A stretch of 64,000 nucleotides of DNA from a bacterium. Lineage in GTDB: Bacteria > Verrucomicrobiota > Verrucomicrobiia > Limisphaerales > UBA11358. Below the pieces are notes generated by a model that was given only the letters and a program-made list of their open reading frames with translations, was not told the DNA's origin and did no database searches. The stretch is taken from contig JAJXXW010000018.1 of the NCBI GenBank assembly GCA_021780905.1, positions 1 to 64,000 on the forward strand, read 5' to 3'. This document shows positions 44,503-52,454 of this stretch, piece by piece (within the stretch, counting starts at the first letter, position 1; every line of letters starts with the position of its first letter). The position numbers were made by a program, and so were the translations under genes.

Positions 44503-45393
44503 ATGAACGAACCGATTCTCCAACTCGATCTGCCCGGCATCAAAAAAGTCCGCTCCGGCAAAGTCCGCGAAGTCTTCGACCTCGGCGACCGCTATCTGCT
44601 CGTCGCCAGCGACCGCATTTCCGCTTTCGACGTCATCATGCCCAACGGCATCCCGCACAAGGGCGCGGTGCTCACGCAGATCTCGCACTTTTGGTTCGAG
44701 AAATTTGCGGCGCTCGTCCCGAACCACCTGCTTGCCAAGGCCAACGACCCATTGCCCGCGAACCTCCAGCCTTACGCCGACAAACTGACGAAGCGCTCGA
44801 TGATCGTGAAGAAAGCCAAGCCGCTCGCCATCGAGTGCATCGTGCGCGGCTATCTTTCCGGCAGCGGTTTGAAGGAATACAAGAAATCCCAGACCGTTTG
44901 CGGCATCAAGCTGCCCGCCGGCCTCGTGGATTCCTCCGAATTGCCCGAACCGATTTTCACGCCGTCCACCAAGGCCGAGGAAGGCCACGACGAAAACATC
45001 AACTTCGAGCAAGCCTGCAAGATCGTCGGCACCGAGCTCGCCACGCAGGCGCGCGACTTGAGCCTGATGATCTACAAGGCCGGACGCGACTTCGCCCGCC
45101 AGCGCGGCATCATCATCGCCGACACGAAATTCGAGTTTGGTTTGTTCGAGGGCAAGCTCATCCTGATTGACGAAGTGCTCACGCCGGATTCCTCGCGCTT
45201 CTGGCCGGCCGACCAATACGCGCCCGGCAAAGGCCAGCCGAGCTTCGACAAGCAATTTGTCCGCGACTACCTCGAAACGCTGACGTGGGACAAAACCCCG
45301 CCCGGCCCGAAACTCCCCGACGACGTTGTTACCAAAACTTCCGCAAAATATCTGGAGGCTTACGAACGACTGACCGGTAGAAAACTCCATTAG
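44503..45393 (+). CDS. purC: Phosphoribosylaminoimidazole-succinocarboxamide synthase (SAICAR synthetase)
   Basis: A protein of 296 residues catalysing the ATP-dependent joining of aspartate to CAIR in purine synthesis. Signatures: G-K-V-R-E-V-F-D-L-G-D at about 19-29, L-V-A-S-D-R-I-S-A-F-D-V near 33, G-A-V-L-T-Q-I-S-H-F-W-F, E-C-I-V-R-G-Y-L-S-G-S-G, and late D-T-K-F-E-F-G and L-I-D-E-V-L-T-P-D-S-S-R-F-W. The ATG at 44503 begins the conserved N-terminus; an upstream ATG at 44461 lies inside the heptamer block. Stand-alone, as is common. Confidence 0.96.
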   Translation: MNEPILQLDLPGIKKVRSGKVREVFDLGDRYLLVASDRISAFDVIMPNGIPHKGAVLTQISHFWFEKFAALVPNHLLAKANDPLPANLQPYADKLTKRSMIVKKAKPLAIECIVRGYLSGSGLKEYKKSQTVCGIKLPAGLVDSSELPEPIFTPSTKAEEGHDENINFEQACKIVGTELATQARDLSLMIYKAGRDFARQRGIIIADTKFEFGLFEGKLILIDEVLTPDSSRFWPADQYAPGKGQPSFDKQFVRDYLETLTWDKTPPGPKLPDDVVTKTSAKYLEAYERLTGRKLH

Positions 45394-45564
45394 CCACCAA
45401 AAAAGTGAGTTGACGGGCATCCGGCTCCGCTTTGGCGAAAGCCGTGGCTCATTGGTTGCGCTGGCCGCTGACGCAACTGCCCAGGCGGGCGATGGGGCTT
45501 CGGTCAGTCGCCGGGACGTTTCCGCGCGTGGCGGGACGACCGCGAAATCCCGCCCAAGCCTTTC

Positions 45565-45592
45565 TTGACACAAAGCCGGTCGCTGCTATGCT
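45565..45592 (+). promoter_or_regulatory. Promoter of rpmH-rnpA-yidD-yidC-jag
   Basis: TTGACA (45565-45570), 16-base spacer, TATGCT (45587-45592). This is a near-consensus sigma-70-type promoter 43 bases before the rpmH ATG. Confidence 0.8.
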
Positions 45593-45635
45593 CGCACGCT
45601 CCGGTTTTTGCGCCGGAAATTTATTTTGGAATTTT

Positions 45636-45773
45636 ATGAAACGCCAGTATCAACCGTCGAAGATCCGTCGGAAACGCCAGCATGGCTTCCTCGCCCGCAA
45701 CAAGACCAAGCGCGGCGCGGCCACGATCGCGCGCCGTCGCCGCGCGGGCCGCAAACGTCTCACGCCGGTTTGA
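45636..45773 (+). CDS. rpmH: 50S ribosomal protein L34
   Basis: A protein of 45 residues, [20 protein letters not shown] then [10 protein letters not shown], the full canonical L34. It starts the conserved ribosome/RNase P/membrane-insertase gene cluster, with a strong promoter just upstream; rnpA begins four bases after its stop. Confidence 0.97.
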   Translation: MKRQYQPSKIRRKRQHGFLARNKTKRGAATIARRRRAGRKRLTPV

Positions 45774-45777
45774 TGCC

Positions 45778-46146
45778 GTGAACGCCGCGCCGCAACGCCT
45801 GCGCCTGGGCCGCGCCTCGCGGCTGGCGCAGAACCGCGATTTCACCCGCGTCCGGCAGCGCGGCGAACGGCTCGTGCTCGGCTGCCTCATCGCGAACTGG
45901 AGCCGGCTGCCCGCTGGCGACGGGCCGAAACTCGGCGTGGTCACCAGCAAGAAAATCGGCGGCGCGGTTGTCCGCAGCCGCGCCCGGCGGCTGCTTCGGG
46001 AAAGTTTCCGGCGGCATCAGCATGAATTCGCGCAGCCGGTGGAACTGATTTTGGTCGCGCGCCATTCCATCGCCCAAAAGGATTTCGCCGGCGTGGAAAG
46101 GGATTTTCTCACCGCGCTGCACCGCGCCAAGCTGCTGAAAAACTGA
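45778..46146 (+). CDS. rnpA: Ribonuclease P protein component
   Basis: A protein of 122 residues. The GTG at 45778 gives V-N-A-A-P-Q-R-L-R-L-G-R-A-S-R-L then F-T-R-V-R-Q-R-G-E-R-L; no ATG is available, as is common for rnpA. The RNA-binding signature is V-V-R-S-R-A-R-R-L-L-R-E-S-F-R, preceded by L-G-V-V-T-S-K-K-I-G-G-A. It works with the RNase P RNA (not in this window) to mature tRNA 5' ends. Four bases separate it from rpmH and one from yidD. Confidence 0.94.
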   Translation: MNAAPQRLRLGRASRLAQNRDFTRVRQRGERLVLGCLIANWSRLPAGDGPKLGVVTSKKIGGAVVRSRARRLLRESFRRHQHEFAQPVELILVARHSIAQKDFAGVERDFLTALHRAKLLKN

Positions 46147-46147
46147 C

Positions 46148-46426
46148 ATGAACCCGCTCCAGCACATCCTCATTTTCGCGGTGCGCGCCTATCGCCTGGC
46201 GCTTTCGCCGGCGCAGGTTTTTCTGTTTGGCGCCGGTTCCGGCTGCCGGTTCACGCCGACGTGCTCGGCTTACGCCCTGGGCGCGGTGCGCGAGCACGGC
46301 GCGGCAAAAGGAAGCGTTTTGGCGGCGCAGCGGATTTGCCGCTGTCACCCGTGGGGCGGTTGCGGCCACGACCCGGTGCCGGAAAAAAATCCGCCCTCCG
46401 CCCTCCGCCCTCCGCAATTCATTTAA
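46148..46426 (+). CDS. yidD: Membrane protein insertion efficiency factor YidD
   Basis: A protein of 92 residues. A-Y-R-L-A-L-S-P-A-Q-V-F-L-F-G, C-R-F-T-P-T-C-S-A-Y-A-L and C-H-P-W-G-G-C-G-H-D-P-V-P are the conserved YidD segments with their cysteines. An amphipathic N-terminal helix tethers it to the inner membrane, where it assists YidC. Its last 14 or so residues (K-N-P-P-S-A-L-R-P-P-Q-F-I) are encoded largely by a CCGCCCT heptamer array and look like an added tail. yidC starts 5 bases later. Confidence 0.93.
   Translation: MNPLQHILIFAVRAYRLALSPAQVFLFGAGSGCRFTPTCSAYALGAVREHGAAKGSVLAAQRICRCHPWGGCGHDPVPEKNPPSALRPPQFI
46391..46418 (+). repeat. CCGCCCT tandem heptamers at the yidD 3' end
   Basis: Three exact copies of ccgccct (46391-46411) followed by a fourth degenerate unit, ccgcaat. 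Three units equal 21 bases, or 7 codons, so the array stays in frame. Confidence 0.85.
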
Positions 46427-46431
46427 TTTTC

Positions 46432-48291
46432 ATGGACAAGACTGGAATCATCGTTGTTTCGCTGTGCGGCGTGCTGCTCGTTTGGTGGTTTGTGGAGCAG
46501 AAAAAAATCGCCGACCGGCAGGCGCAGTATCTGGCGGCGCATCCTGTCGCCGCCGCGCCGGTCGCCGACTCCAATCCGCCGCCGGCGGCGACGGTGCCGG
46601 GCAACCCGCCCGCGCCCGTGGCGGTGTTCGACACCAACGCGCCGGAGCAGACGCTCGTGCTGACGAACGGCCGGCCGCACCATGACTGGGCGCGTTACAC
46701 CTTCACCTCGCGCGGCGGCGGGTTGAAGCTGATCGAACTGCTGGATTATCCCGAAACGGTTTCCGCGCGCTGGAAAGCGGCGGTGACAAACTCGGCCGCC
46801 GTCGCGGCGTTGAACGCGCGGGCCACGGTGCCGGCGCTGGCGCTGCTCGGCGAAGGCGACAACACCAGTTTGTTGGGCGACGGCAATTTCACTTTGACGC
46901 CGACGGCCACCGGCGTGCGCGCGGAAAAAAACCTGCCCGGCGGCCTGCGCCTGGTGAAAAACTTCCAGCTCAGTTCCAATTTCCTCATCAACGCCAGCTT
47001 CCGCATTGAAAACCCTTCCGCCCGGCCGGTCAATGTGCCGGCGCAGGAATGGGTCGTCGGCACGGCCACGCCGATGGATGTGGACGACAACGGCCAGGTG
47101 GAGGGCGCGCTGTGGTTTGATGGCACGAAGGCCGTGGATCAGCCGCTGGCGTGGTTTGCCGGCGGCGGTGGCTGTTCCCGCGGGGCACCCCGGTCCGAAT
47201 TTCGCGCCGGCAACGGCAACGTCGTCTGGGCGGCCGCGCACAACCAGTTTTTCGCGATGGTGGCCATGCCGCCGACCAACGCGCCGGCGCAGCAGGTGGT
47301 TGCGCGTCCGGTCGTTTTGCCCCGTTTCCAAAATGTCGGGGTCGTGACGAACGTGGTCGCGCCGCAGGGCATCCAGACGGCGCTGGTGTATCCGGCGCTG
47401 ACGTTGTCGGCCAACTCGGGTTTCGACCGGCAGATCGTTTTCTTTGCCGGGCCGAAGGAGTTTCGCACGCTATCCGATGTCGGCGAGGAACTCAACAACC
47501 ACGCCGACCAGGTGATGAATTTTGGCAGCGGCTACATCGCGTTTTGGGGCATCGGCACCTTCTTCGCGAAACTGTTGCTGTCCGGCATGAACGCGGTGCA
47601 TGATTGGTTCGGTGTGGGCTATGGCTGGGCGATTGTGCTGATCACCTTTCTGATCAAGGGGCTGTTCTGGCCGCTGACGGCGGCGAGCACGCGCTCGATG
47701 AAGCGGATGCAGGCGCTCCAGCCGGAGCTGGCCGCGCTCAAGGAAAAATACAAGGACGACGTGCAGAAGCTGACGGCGAAGCAGTGGGAACTTTACAAGC
47801 AGCACAAGGTGAACCCGATGAGCGGCTGCCTGCCGATGGTCATCCAGATGCCGGTCTTTCTCGGCTTTTTCACGATGATCCGCAGCGCCATCGAACTGCG
47901 CGGCGCGCATTTTCTGTGGGTGGCGGATTTGTCCAAGCCGGACACGCTGTTCATGATTCCGGGCCTGACGTTCGTGCCCTTCATCAGCACGCCGGAAGGG
48001 CTGCCGTTCAACCTGCTGCCGCTGCTGATGGGCGGCTCCATGCTCTGGCAATCGCACCTGACGCCGCCCTCGCCCGGCATGGACCCGGCCCAGCAAAAAA
48101 TGATGCGCTGGCTGCCCGCGATGTTCATCGTGTTCCTTTACAATTATTCCTCCGGCCTGGCGCTCTACTGGACGGTCAACAACCTGCTCACCGTCGCCCA
48201 GACCAAGTTGACCAAGGCGAAAACGCCCGCGGCACCGGCCGGCCCGGTCACGAATCCGGCGTTGACACCGGCGGCGAAAAAGAAAAAATAA
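46432..48291 (+). CDS. yidC: Membrane protein insertase YidC
   Basis: A protein of 619 residues. An N-terminal membrane helix (I-I-V-V-S-L-C-G-V-L-L-V-W-W-F-V) and proline/alanine linker lead to the large periplasmic domain (about 65-335). The conserved insertase core runs from about 362 to 600: G-Y-G-W-A-I-V-L-I-T-F-L-I-K-G-L-F-W-P-L-T, then P-E-L-A-A-L-K-E-K-Y, M-S-G-C-L-P-M-V-I-Q-M-P-V-F, and L-Y-W-T-V-N-N-L-L-T. A lysine-rich end (K-K-K-K) binds ribosomes. Gram-negative layout. The ATG at 46432 is chosen as the first one before the signal anchor. Confidence 0.95.
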   Translation: MDKTGIIVVSLCGVLLVWWFVEQKKIADRQAQYLAAHPVAAAPVADSNPPPAATVPGNPPAPVAVFDTNAPEQTLVLTNGRPHHDWARYTFTSRGGGLKLIELLDYPETVSARWKAAVTNSAAVAALNARATVPALALLGEGDNTSLLGDGNFTLTPTATGVRAEKNLPGGLRLVKNFQLSSNFLINASFRIENPSARPVNVPAQEWVVGTATPMDVDDNGQVEGALWFDGTKAVDQPLAWFAGGGGCSRGAPRSEFRAGNGNVVWAAAHNQFFAMVAMPPTNAPAQQVVARPVVLPRFQNVGVVTNVVAPQGIQTALVYPALTLSANSGFDRQIVFFAGPKEFRTLSDVGEELNNHADQVMNFGSGYIAFWGIGTFFAKLLLSGMNAVHDWFGVGYGWAIVLITFLIKGLFWPLTAASTRSMKRMQALQPELAALKEKYKDDVQKLTAKQWELYKQHKVNPMSGCLPMVIQMPVFLGFFTMIRSAIELRGAHFLWVADLSKPDTLFMIPGLTFVPFISTPEGLPFNLLPLLMGGSMLWQSHLTPPSPGMDPAQQKMMRWLPAMFIVFLYNYSSGLALYWTVNNLLTVAQTKLTKAKTPAAPAGPVTNPALTPAAKKKK

Positions 48292-48295
48292 ATCC

Positions 48296-48748
48296 ATGCC
48301 TGCGCAACCCAAAGCCATCCTCGAGAAAATGCTCGGCACGCTCGGCCTCCCGGCGACCGTGGTGGAACAGAAATTCGGTGACGACCTGCTGCTCGACGTG
48401 CAGACGGACGAGTCGGGCCGTCTGATCGGCCGGCAGGGGCAGACGCTCGCCGACCTGCAATATCTCGTCAACCGCCTCCTGTTCCAGCAGGACCAGACCG
48501 CGCCCAAGGTGATGGTGGACGTGGGCGGCTATCGTTCACAGGCGCGCGAGGCGCTCGTGAAAAAAGCGAAGGAAGCCGCCGAAAAAGTCCGCCGCTGGGG
48601 CGACGCCGTGGAATTGGAGCCGCTCAACGCCTTTGACCGGCGCATTGTGCATCAGGCGCTCAGGGACGACCCGGACATCGAGGCGCACAGCGTCGAGGTG
48701 GACGGCACGGAGAAAAAGGTTTTGATCCTGCGTCCCAAGCCGCGCTGA
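48296..48748 (+). CDS. jag: KH/R3H-domain RNA-binding protein (Jag/KhpB-like)
   Basis: A protein of 150 residues. A KH domain (L-I-G-R-Q-G-Q-T-L-A-D-L-Q-Y-L-V-N-R at about 43-60) is followed by an R3H domain (E-L-E-P-L-N-A-F-D-R-R-I-V-H-Q-A-L, about 103-119). The Jag_N domain seen in longer homologues is absent, giving the short form. It is a cytoplasmic RNA-binding protein habitually found after yidC. The start is 4 bases after the yidC stop. Confidence 0.93.
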   Translation: MPAQPKAILEKMLGTLGLPATVVEQKFGDDLLLDVQTDESGRLIGRQGQTLADLQYLVNRLLFQQDQTAPKVMVDVGGYRSQAREALVKKAKEAAEKVRRWGDAVELEPLNAFDRRIVHQALRDDPDIEAHSVEVDGTEKKVLILRPKPR

Positions 48749-48808
48749 AAGGTGCCGCGTGGACAGTGCGAAGGAGCAAAGAACCGGGTCAAGATGCGCG
48801 GCTCCGGA

Positions 48809-48920
48809 ATGAACCCGCTCTATTACGGCCACAACCTCCACGGGCTTCGCGCGCAAATCCAAAACGAATTCGCTGACCTCAGCTCCTTCACCCCGTCGTT
48901 CAATTCCAGGCGCGACCACA
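48809..48920 (+). pseudogene. Remnant of an adenine-specific DNA methyltransferase N-terminus
   Basis: The frame from the ATG at 48809 reads M-N-P-L-Y-Y-G-H-N-L-H-G-L-R-A-Q-I, then F-A-D-L-S-S-F-T-P-S-F-N-S-R-R-D-H. Type III/DpnA-like adenine methyltransferases begin with a similar L-Y-Y-G-D-N-L-x-V-L-R...D-L-I-Y-L-D-P-P-F-N-S-x-R-D-Y (family knowledge). The catalytic D-P-P-F has become T-P-S-F, and no further methyltransferase sequence follows. It lies in the 422-base gap between jag and the polysaccharide genes; the rest of that gap has no recognisable gene apart from the heptamer block at 49055. Confidence 0.55.
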
Positions 48921-49054
48921 TCTGCTGTGCAAGACACCGAAGGCAGGATCATCGCGCTGCGACGATCCAGACCCCGCTGCGCGCCGTTCCTGCCCGGTGG
49001 AGACGGCCCTGCCTTTGGGAGCCTGATCCTTCGGATTTTGGAGGCCGCTTATTG

Positions 49055-49103
49055 GGTTTCCAGTCTCAAGTTTTCAGTTTTGGTTTTGGTGCTTGAAACT
49101 TGC
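49055..49103 (+). repeat. Heptamer-phased block upstream of the first polysaccharide gene
   Basis: Seven 7-base units: ggtttcc, agtctca, agttttc, agttttg, gttttgg, tgcttga, aacttgc. Several share AGTTTT. It ends about 67 bases before the next start. Confidence 0.65.
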
Positions 49104-49170
49104 CAGCCGGCGGCGGGCCAACTAAAGTCAAAACTTGCGCCCAACCGCGCAATCCGACCGAACGACGCCG

Positions 49171-50109
49171 ATGACCGACCCCGCCAATCTGGACATGCTC
49201 AAAGCCGGCCGCGCGGTGGCGTATCAGTTCACGCTGCGCGACAAGCTGGCCGGCGCGCTGGGCGCGCTGCGGCTCCGGTGGTTTCCCCGCCGCGTGCTGG
49301 TGGCCGGACCGTATGTCGGCGAGTTCGGCCACGAGCTGATGGACTGGCAGCCCTGGGTGCGGGCGCAGGTTGCGCGGCATGACGAGGTCCACGTCATCAC
49401 CTATCCCGGCCGCGATTATCTTTATCCCGGCTGCCGGGTGCATGCCCACGACGTGGCCCTGGAAACCGCCGGCTACAAGCACGGGCGGTTCACCCCGGCG
49501 CAACTGGAGACGATGGCGCGAAAAAAAGCGGCGGAGCTGGGCCTGAAAAATTACGACCTCATGACCGTGCGGCACATTTGCACACGGTATCACCAGAAGT
49601 ATCTGCTGCCGGCGAAATTCGAGCGGCTCGGCGCGCCGCCGGCCGCCGGCGAAATGCGCGACGTGGCGTTTCATTTCCGGCAGGTCAACAAGGCGGGGCC
49701 GGACCGGACGCGGAATTATCCGCCCGCCGCCTGCGACCAATTGGCGGCATTCTGCCGGGAGCACGGTCTGAGTTTTTTCTGCATCGGCCACCCGCGCTAT
49801 GCCTATTGCCCGGCGGGCGCGGAGGACCGGCGCTCGGAAGACCTGGCCGCCAGCGTGGCGGCCATCCGCGCGGCGCGGCTGCTGGCCGGCGAATTGAGCG
49901 GGCCGATGCACCTGGCGCAACTGGCCGGCACGCCGATCCTGATCTGGGCGCCGGGCCAGTGGCGACTGGACAATTGCGAGCGCTGGAATGTCTTCCAGGT
50001 GCCAACCTATGTCGTCAGCAACCAAACCCGCCCGCCGGAGCCGGAAATCGTCGGGCAAAAAATCCTCGCCGCGCTGGCCGATTTGCGGCAGCGCCCGCCA
50101 CTGCAATAA
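49171..50109 (+). CDS. Probable GT-B-fold glycosyltransferase-like protein
   Basis: A protein of 312 residues, soluble. The ATG at 49171 begins M-T-D-P-A-N-L-D-M-L-K. G-P-Y-V-G-E-F-G-H-E-L-M-D-W-Q-P-W near residue 46 and a late G-P-M-H-L-A-Q-L-A-G-T-P-I-L-I-W, which resembles the GT9/heptosyltransferase G-x-x-H-L-A-x-x-x-G-x-P motif, suggest a GT-B fold with a nucleotide-sugar pocket. I do not recognise the exact family. It stands at the head of the polysaccharide gene run and is followed directly by a GT4 gene (6 bases). Confidence 0.6.
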   Translation: MTDPANLDMLKAGRAVAYQFTLRDKLAGALGALRLRWFPRRVLVAGPYVGEFGHELMDWQPWVRAQVARHDEVHVITYPGRDYLYPGCRVHAHDVALETAGYKHGRFTPAQLETMARKKAAELGLKNYDLMTVRHICTRYHQKYLLPAKFERLGAPPAAGEMRDVAFHFRQVNKAGPDRTRNYPPAACDQLAAFCREHGLSFFCIGHPRYAYCPAGAEDRRSEDLAASVAAIRAARLLAGELSGPMHLAQLAGTPILIWAPGQWRLDNCERWNVFQVPTYVVSNQTRPPEPEIVGQKILAALADLRQRPPLQ

Positions 50110-50115
50110 TTGCCC

Positions 50116-51282
50116 ATGCGCGTCGTCATCCTGACCACCGACAACCGCGAGCCGCACAAGGATTACGCGAACCCGCAGCCGCATTTTGGCACCGCGCCTG
50201 CCGCGCTGCTGCAAGGACTGGCGCTGCTTCCGGAAATTGAGGTCCACGTCGTCGCCTGCATCCGCCGGCCGGTGGCGGCGCCGGCGAAGATCGCGCCGAA
50301 CATGTTTTTCCACAGCCTGGTCGTCCCGAAAATCGGCTGGATGAAAACCCTGTTCCAAGGCTGCGTCCGCGCCGCGCGGAAAAAAATCCGGGAAATCCGG
50401 CCGGATCTCGTCCACGGCCAGGGCACCGAGGCGGATTGCAGCGTGAGCGCGGTGTTCTCCGGTTTTCCAAATGTGCTGACGCTGCACGGCAACATGCGGG
50501 CGGTGGCGCGGATTAACGGCGACCGGCCGTTCTCCTACAACTGGCTGGCGGCGCGGCTGGAAGGCTTTGTCCTGCCGCGCACGGATGGCGTGGTGTGCAT
50601 CACGAACTACACCCGGGCGGCGGTTCAAGACCTGGCGCGAAAGACGTGGGTGCTGCCCAACGCGGTGGATGCCGGTTTTTTTGAAGTAGCGGCAGTGCCA
50701 GATTTGGCCGCGCCGCCGGTGATCCTGTGCGTGGGCAACGTCTGCGGCTACAAAAACCAGACCGGGTTGATTCACGCGCTAGAGCCGCTGGTCCGGGAGA
50801 AAAATTTCCGGCTGGTCTTTCTGGGCCAATTGGCCAAGGACGATTACAGCCGGGAATTTGTGCGGCTCGTCCGGGAACGGCCCTGGTGCGAGCACGCCGG
50901 GTTTGCCAGCCGGGAGCAGTTGCAGGCCTGGCTCCGGTCGGCGGCACTGCTCGCCCTGCCCACGCGGGAGGACAACTGCCCGATGGTGGTGCTGGAGGCG
51001 ATGGCGGCGGGCGTGCCGGTGTTCGCCTCTGCCGTCGGCGGCGTGCCGGACTTGATCCAGCACGAGGTCAACGGCCTGCTGTGCGATCCGGAGCGGCCGG
51101 AAACCTTTGCGGCGGCGGTGGCGCGGCTGCTGGCCGACCGCGATTTTGCCGCCCGCTTGGCGGCCACGGCCCAAGCGCAGGCCCGGCAACGGTTTCATCC
51201 GCTCGTCATCGCGCGGAAGCATCTGGAGATTTACCGGGAGGTCCTTGAAAATAAAAAGCGGAAAGCAAAATTTGAGACCTGA
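50116..51282 (+). CDS. Glycosyltransferase family 4 (group 1)
   Basis: A protein of 388 residues with two Rossmann-like halves. N-terminal acceptor half: R-V-V-I-L-T-T-D-N-R-E-P-H, H-G-Q-G-T-E-A-D-C, L-T-L-H-G-N-M. C-terminal donor half: L-P-N-A-V-D, then C-V-G-N-V-C-G-Y-K-N-Q and the E-x7-E nucleotide-sugar motif E-D-N-C-P-M-V-V-L-E-A-M-A-A-G. The ATG at 50116 is preferred over a TTG six bases earlier. A retaining transferase for surface glycan assembly; donor unknown. Its last residues (E-N-K-K-R-K-A-K-F-E-T) are encoded by the start of a heptamer-phased block. Confidence 0.85.
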   Translation: MRVVILTTDNREPHKDYANPQPHFGTAPAALLQGLALLPEIEVHVVACIRRPVAAPAKIAPNMFFHSLVVPKIGWMKTLFQGCVRAARKKIREIRPDLVHGQGTEADCSVSAVFSGFPNVLTLHGNMRAVARINGDRPFSYNWLAARLEGFVLPRTDGVVCITNYTRAAVQDLARKTWVLPNAVDAGFFEVAAVPDLAAPPVILCVGNVCGYKNQTGLIHALEPLVREKNFRLVFLGQLAKDDYSREFVRLVRERPWCEHAGFASREQLQAWLRSAALLALPTREDNCPMVVLEAMAAGVPVFASAVGGVPDLIQHEVNGLLCDPERPETFAAAVARLLADRDFAARLAATAQAQARQRFHPLVIARKHLEIYREVLENKKRKAKFET

Positions 51283-51299
51283 AACTGGAATGAGCTTTT
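51244..51299 (+). repeat. Heptamer-phased block across the GT4 stop codon
   Basis: Eight 7-base units: cttgaaa, ataaaaa, gcggaaa, gcaaaat, ttgagac, ctgaaac, tggaatg, agctttt. Purine-rich; the gene stop (51280-51282) lies inside it. Confidence 0.6.
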
Positions 51300-51328
51300 G
51301 GCGGGCATTCCCATTTTTCAGATGGTCT

Positions 51329-51463
51329 TCAGCCCAGGCCGAGGCGGGCCAACTGGCGGCGGAGGCGGCGGGTGGCCGGCATTTCCAACCGGGTGTGAAA
51401 AACCGAGGCGATGAGGAGGCAGAATGAAAAACAGGCCGCTGCCAGTAGCACCGCCGTGGTGGT
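51329..51463 (-). pseudogene. C-terminal remnant of a membrane acyltransferase (acyltransferase 3-like)
   Basis: An open stretch of 44 codons without an ATG reads a membrane helix (A-V-L-L-A-A-A-C-F-S-F-C-L-L-I-A-S-V-F) followed by R-L-E-M-P-A-T-R-R-L-R-R-Q-L. Acyltransferase-3 proteins end with a last helix followed by a similar E-x-P-x-R-R-W-L-R-R motif. It begins just after the GT9 stop on the same strand. The rest of the 194-base gap holds part of a heptamer block. Confidence 0.4.
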
Positions 51464-51476
51464 TCATGGCGGGCAA

Positions 51477-52454
51477 TTAGCTGACCAGATGCTTTTGCAC
51501 AAACTTTTCCACGCGCGGACCGACGTCGTCCACCGCGATCCCGCGCAGGCAGAATGGCTCGGCGAACCGGCAGTAATCCGAGCACGGCTTGTAGGGGCAG
51601 GCCCGGCCCTCCACCACCTCGGCCGCCGGGTGCAGCGGCGCGAACCACTCATGCAGTTGCGGGCCGAACAGCGTGAAGGTGGGCAGCCCGCAGGCCGCCG
51701 CCAGGTGGCCGGGGCCGGAATCGTTGCCAATGAAGACGCCCGCCCGGTCCAGGCAGCCCAGCAGTTCCGTGACATCGCGGGGGGCGACGGCCGCTTCGCC
51801 CCGGCTTTGCCACCAGGCTAACTGGCCGGCATCGCAGGCCACCTGCACGGCCACCTTTTGTTGCCGCAGGCGCGCGGCCAGTGCCGCAAAATTTTCCAGC
51901 GGCCAAACGCGCAGCGGCAGGCGCGCGCCGGTGTGGAGCAGTGCCACCGGCGGGATCGGCCCGCGCGGCCCGGCAAACATTTCCGCGCGCGGCGGCAGGG
52001 TCAGGCCCAGCGCCGCGCCCGCCACCCGCCAGGCTTCCAGCCGGTGCGCCAGCGGGGCCGGCCGCACGAGTTCCTGCGTGAGATAACGACCGCTTTTCAG
52101 CCGGGAGAAGCCCAGCCGCACCCGCGCGCCGGACAGTTTGAGGGCCAGATGATCGCGCGGGTCCCAGCGGGCCGAGACGCCAAAATCGAACGCCTGGGCC
52201 GCCAGCCGGCGGCGCAGGCGGGACAGCTCCGGCCACTGCCAGCGCCAGAACTGATACTTGGCGCGGAAGGCCGTCCACGGCGCGGTGAAGGGCAGCACGT
52301 TCACCGCCGGCCACAGCCGGGGGCGCAGTTCCGAGGCGTAGGGTTTGGCCAGCAGGGTGACATCATATTTCTCCGCCGCCGCGCGGAGAAACGGCGTGGC
52401 GATGACGAGGTCGCCCAGCCCCCAGAGTTCCAAAACCAGAAGTTTAGGTTTCAT
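51477..52454 (-). CDS. Glycosyltransferase family 9 (heptosyltransferase-like)
   Basis: A protein of 325 residues. The ATG at 52454 begins M-K-P-K-L-L-V-L-E-L-W-G-L-G-D-L-V-I-A-T-P-F-L, the GT9 opening. The nucleotide-sugar site is F-I-G-N-D-S-G-P-G-H-L-A-A-A-C-G-L-P-T-F-T-L-F-G. A cysteine-rich C-terminal segment (C-P-Y-K-P-C-S-D-Y-C, then C-L) is seen in a subset of GT9 proteins. GT9 enzymes add heptose or related sugars to lipopolysaccharide core. The chosen start excludes an upstream extension that reads through heptamer repeats. Confidence 0.85.
   Translation of the reverse strand: MKPKLLVLELWGLGDLVIATPFLRAAAEKYDVTLLAKPYASELRPRLWPAVNVLPFTAPWTAFRAKYQFWRWQWPELSRLRRRLAAQAFDFGVSARWDPRDHLALKLSGARVRLGFSRLKSGRYLTQELVRPAPLAHRLEAWRVAGAALGLTLPPRAEMFAGPRGPIPPVALLHTGARLPLRVWPLENFAALAARLRQQKVAVQVACDAGQLAWWQSRGEAAVAPRDVTELLGCLDRAGVFIGNDSGPGHLAAACGLPTFTLFGPQLHEWFAPLHPAAEVVEGRACPYKPCSDYCRFAEPFCLRGIAVDDVGPRVEKFVQKHLVS

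Noticed and set aside
43927-45573. Antisense frame of 548 codons across DUF6941 and purC
   Set aside because: It spans two recognisable plus-strand genes and contains no domain.
49066-50775. Antisense frame of 569 codons across the first two glycosyltransferase genes
   Set aside because: The plus strand carries conserved glycosyltransferase motifs; the antisense frame does not.
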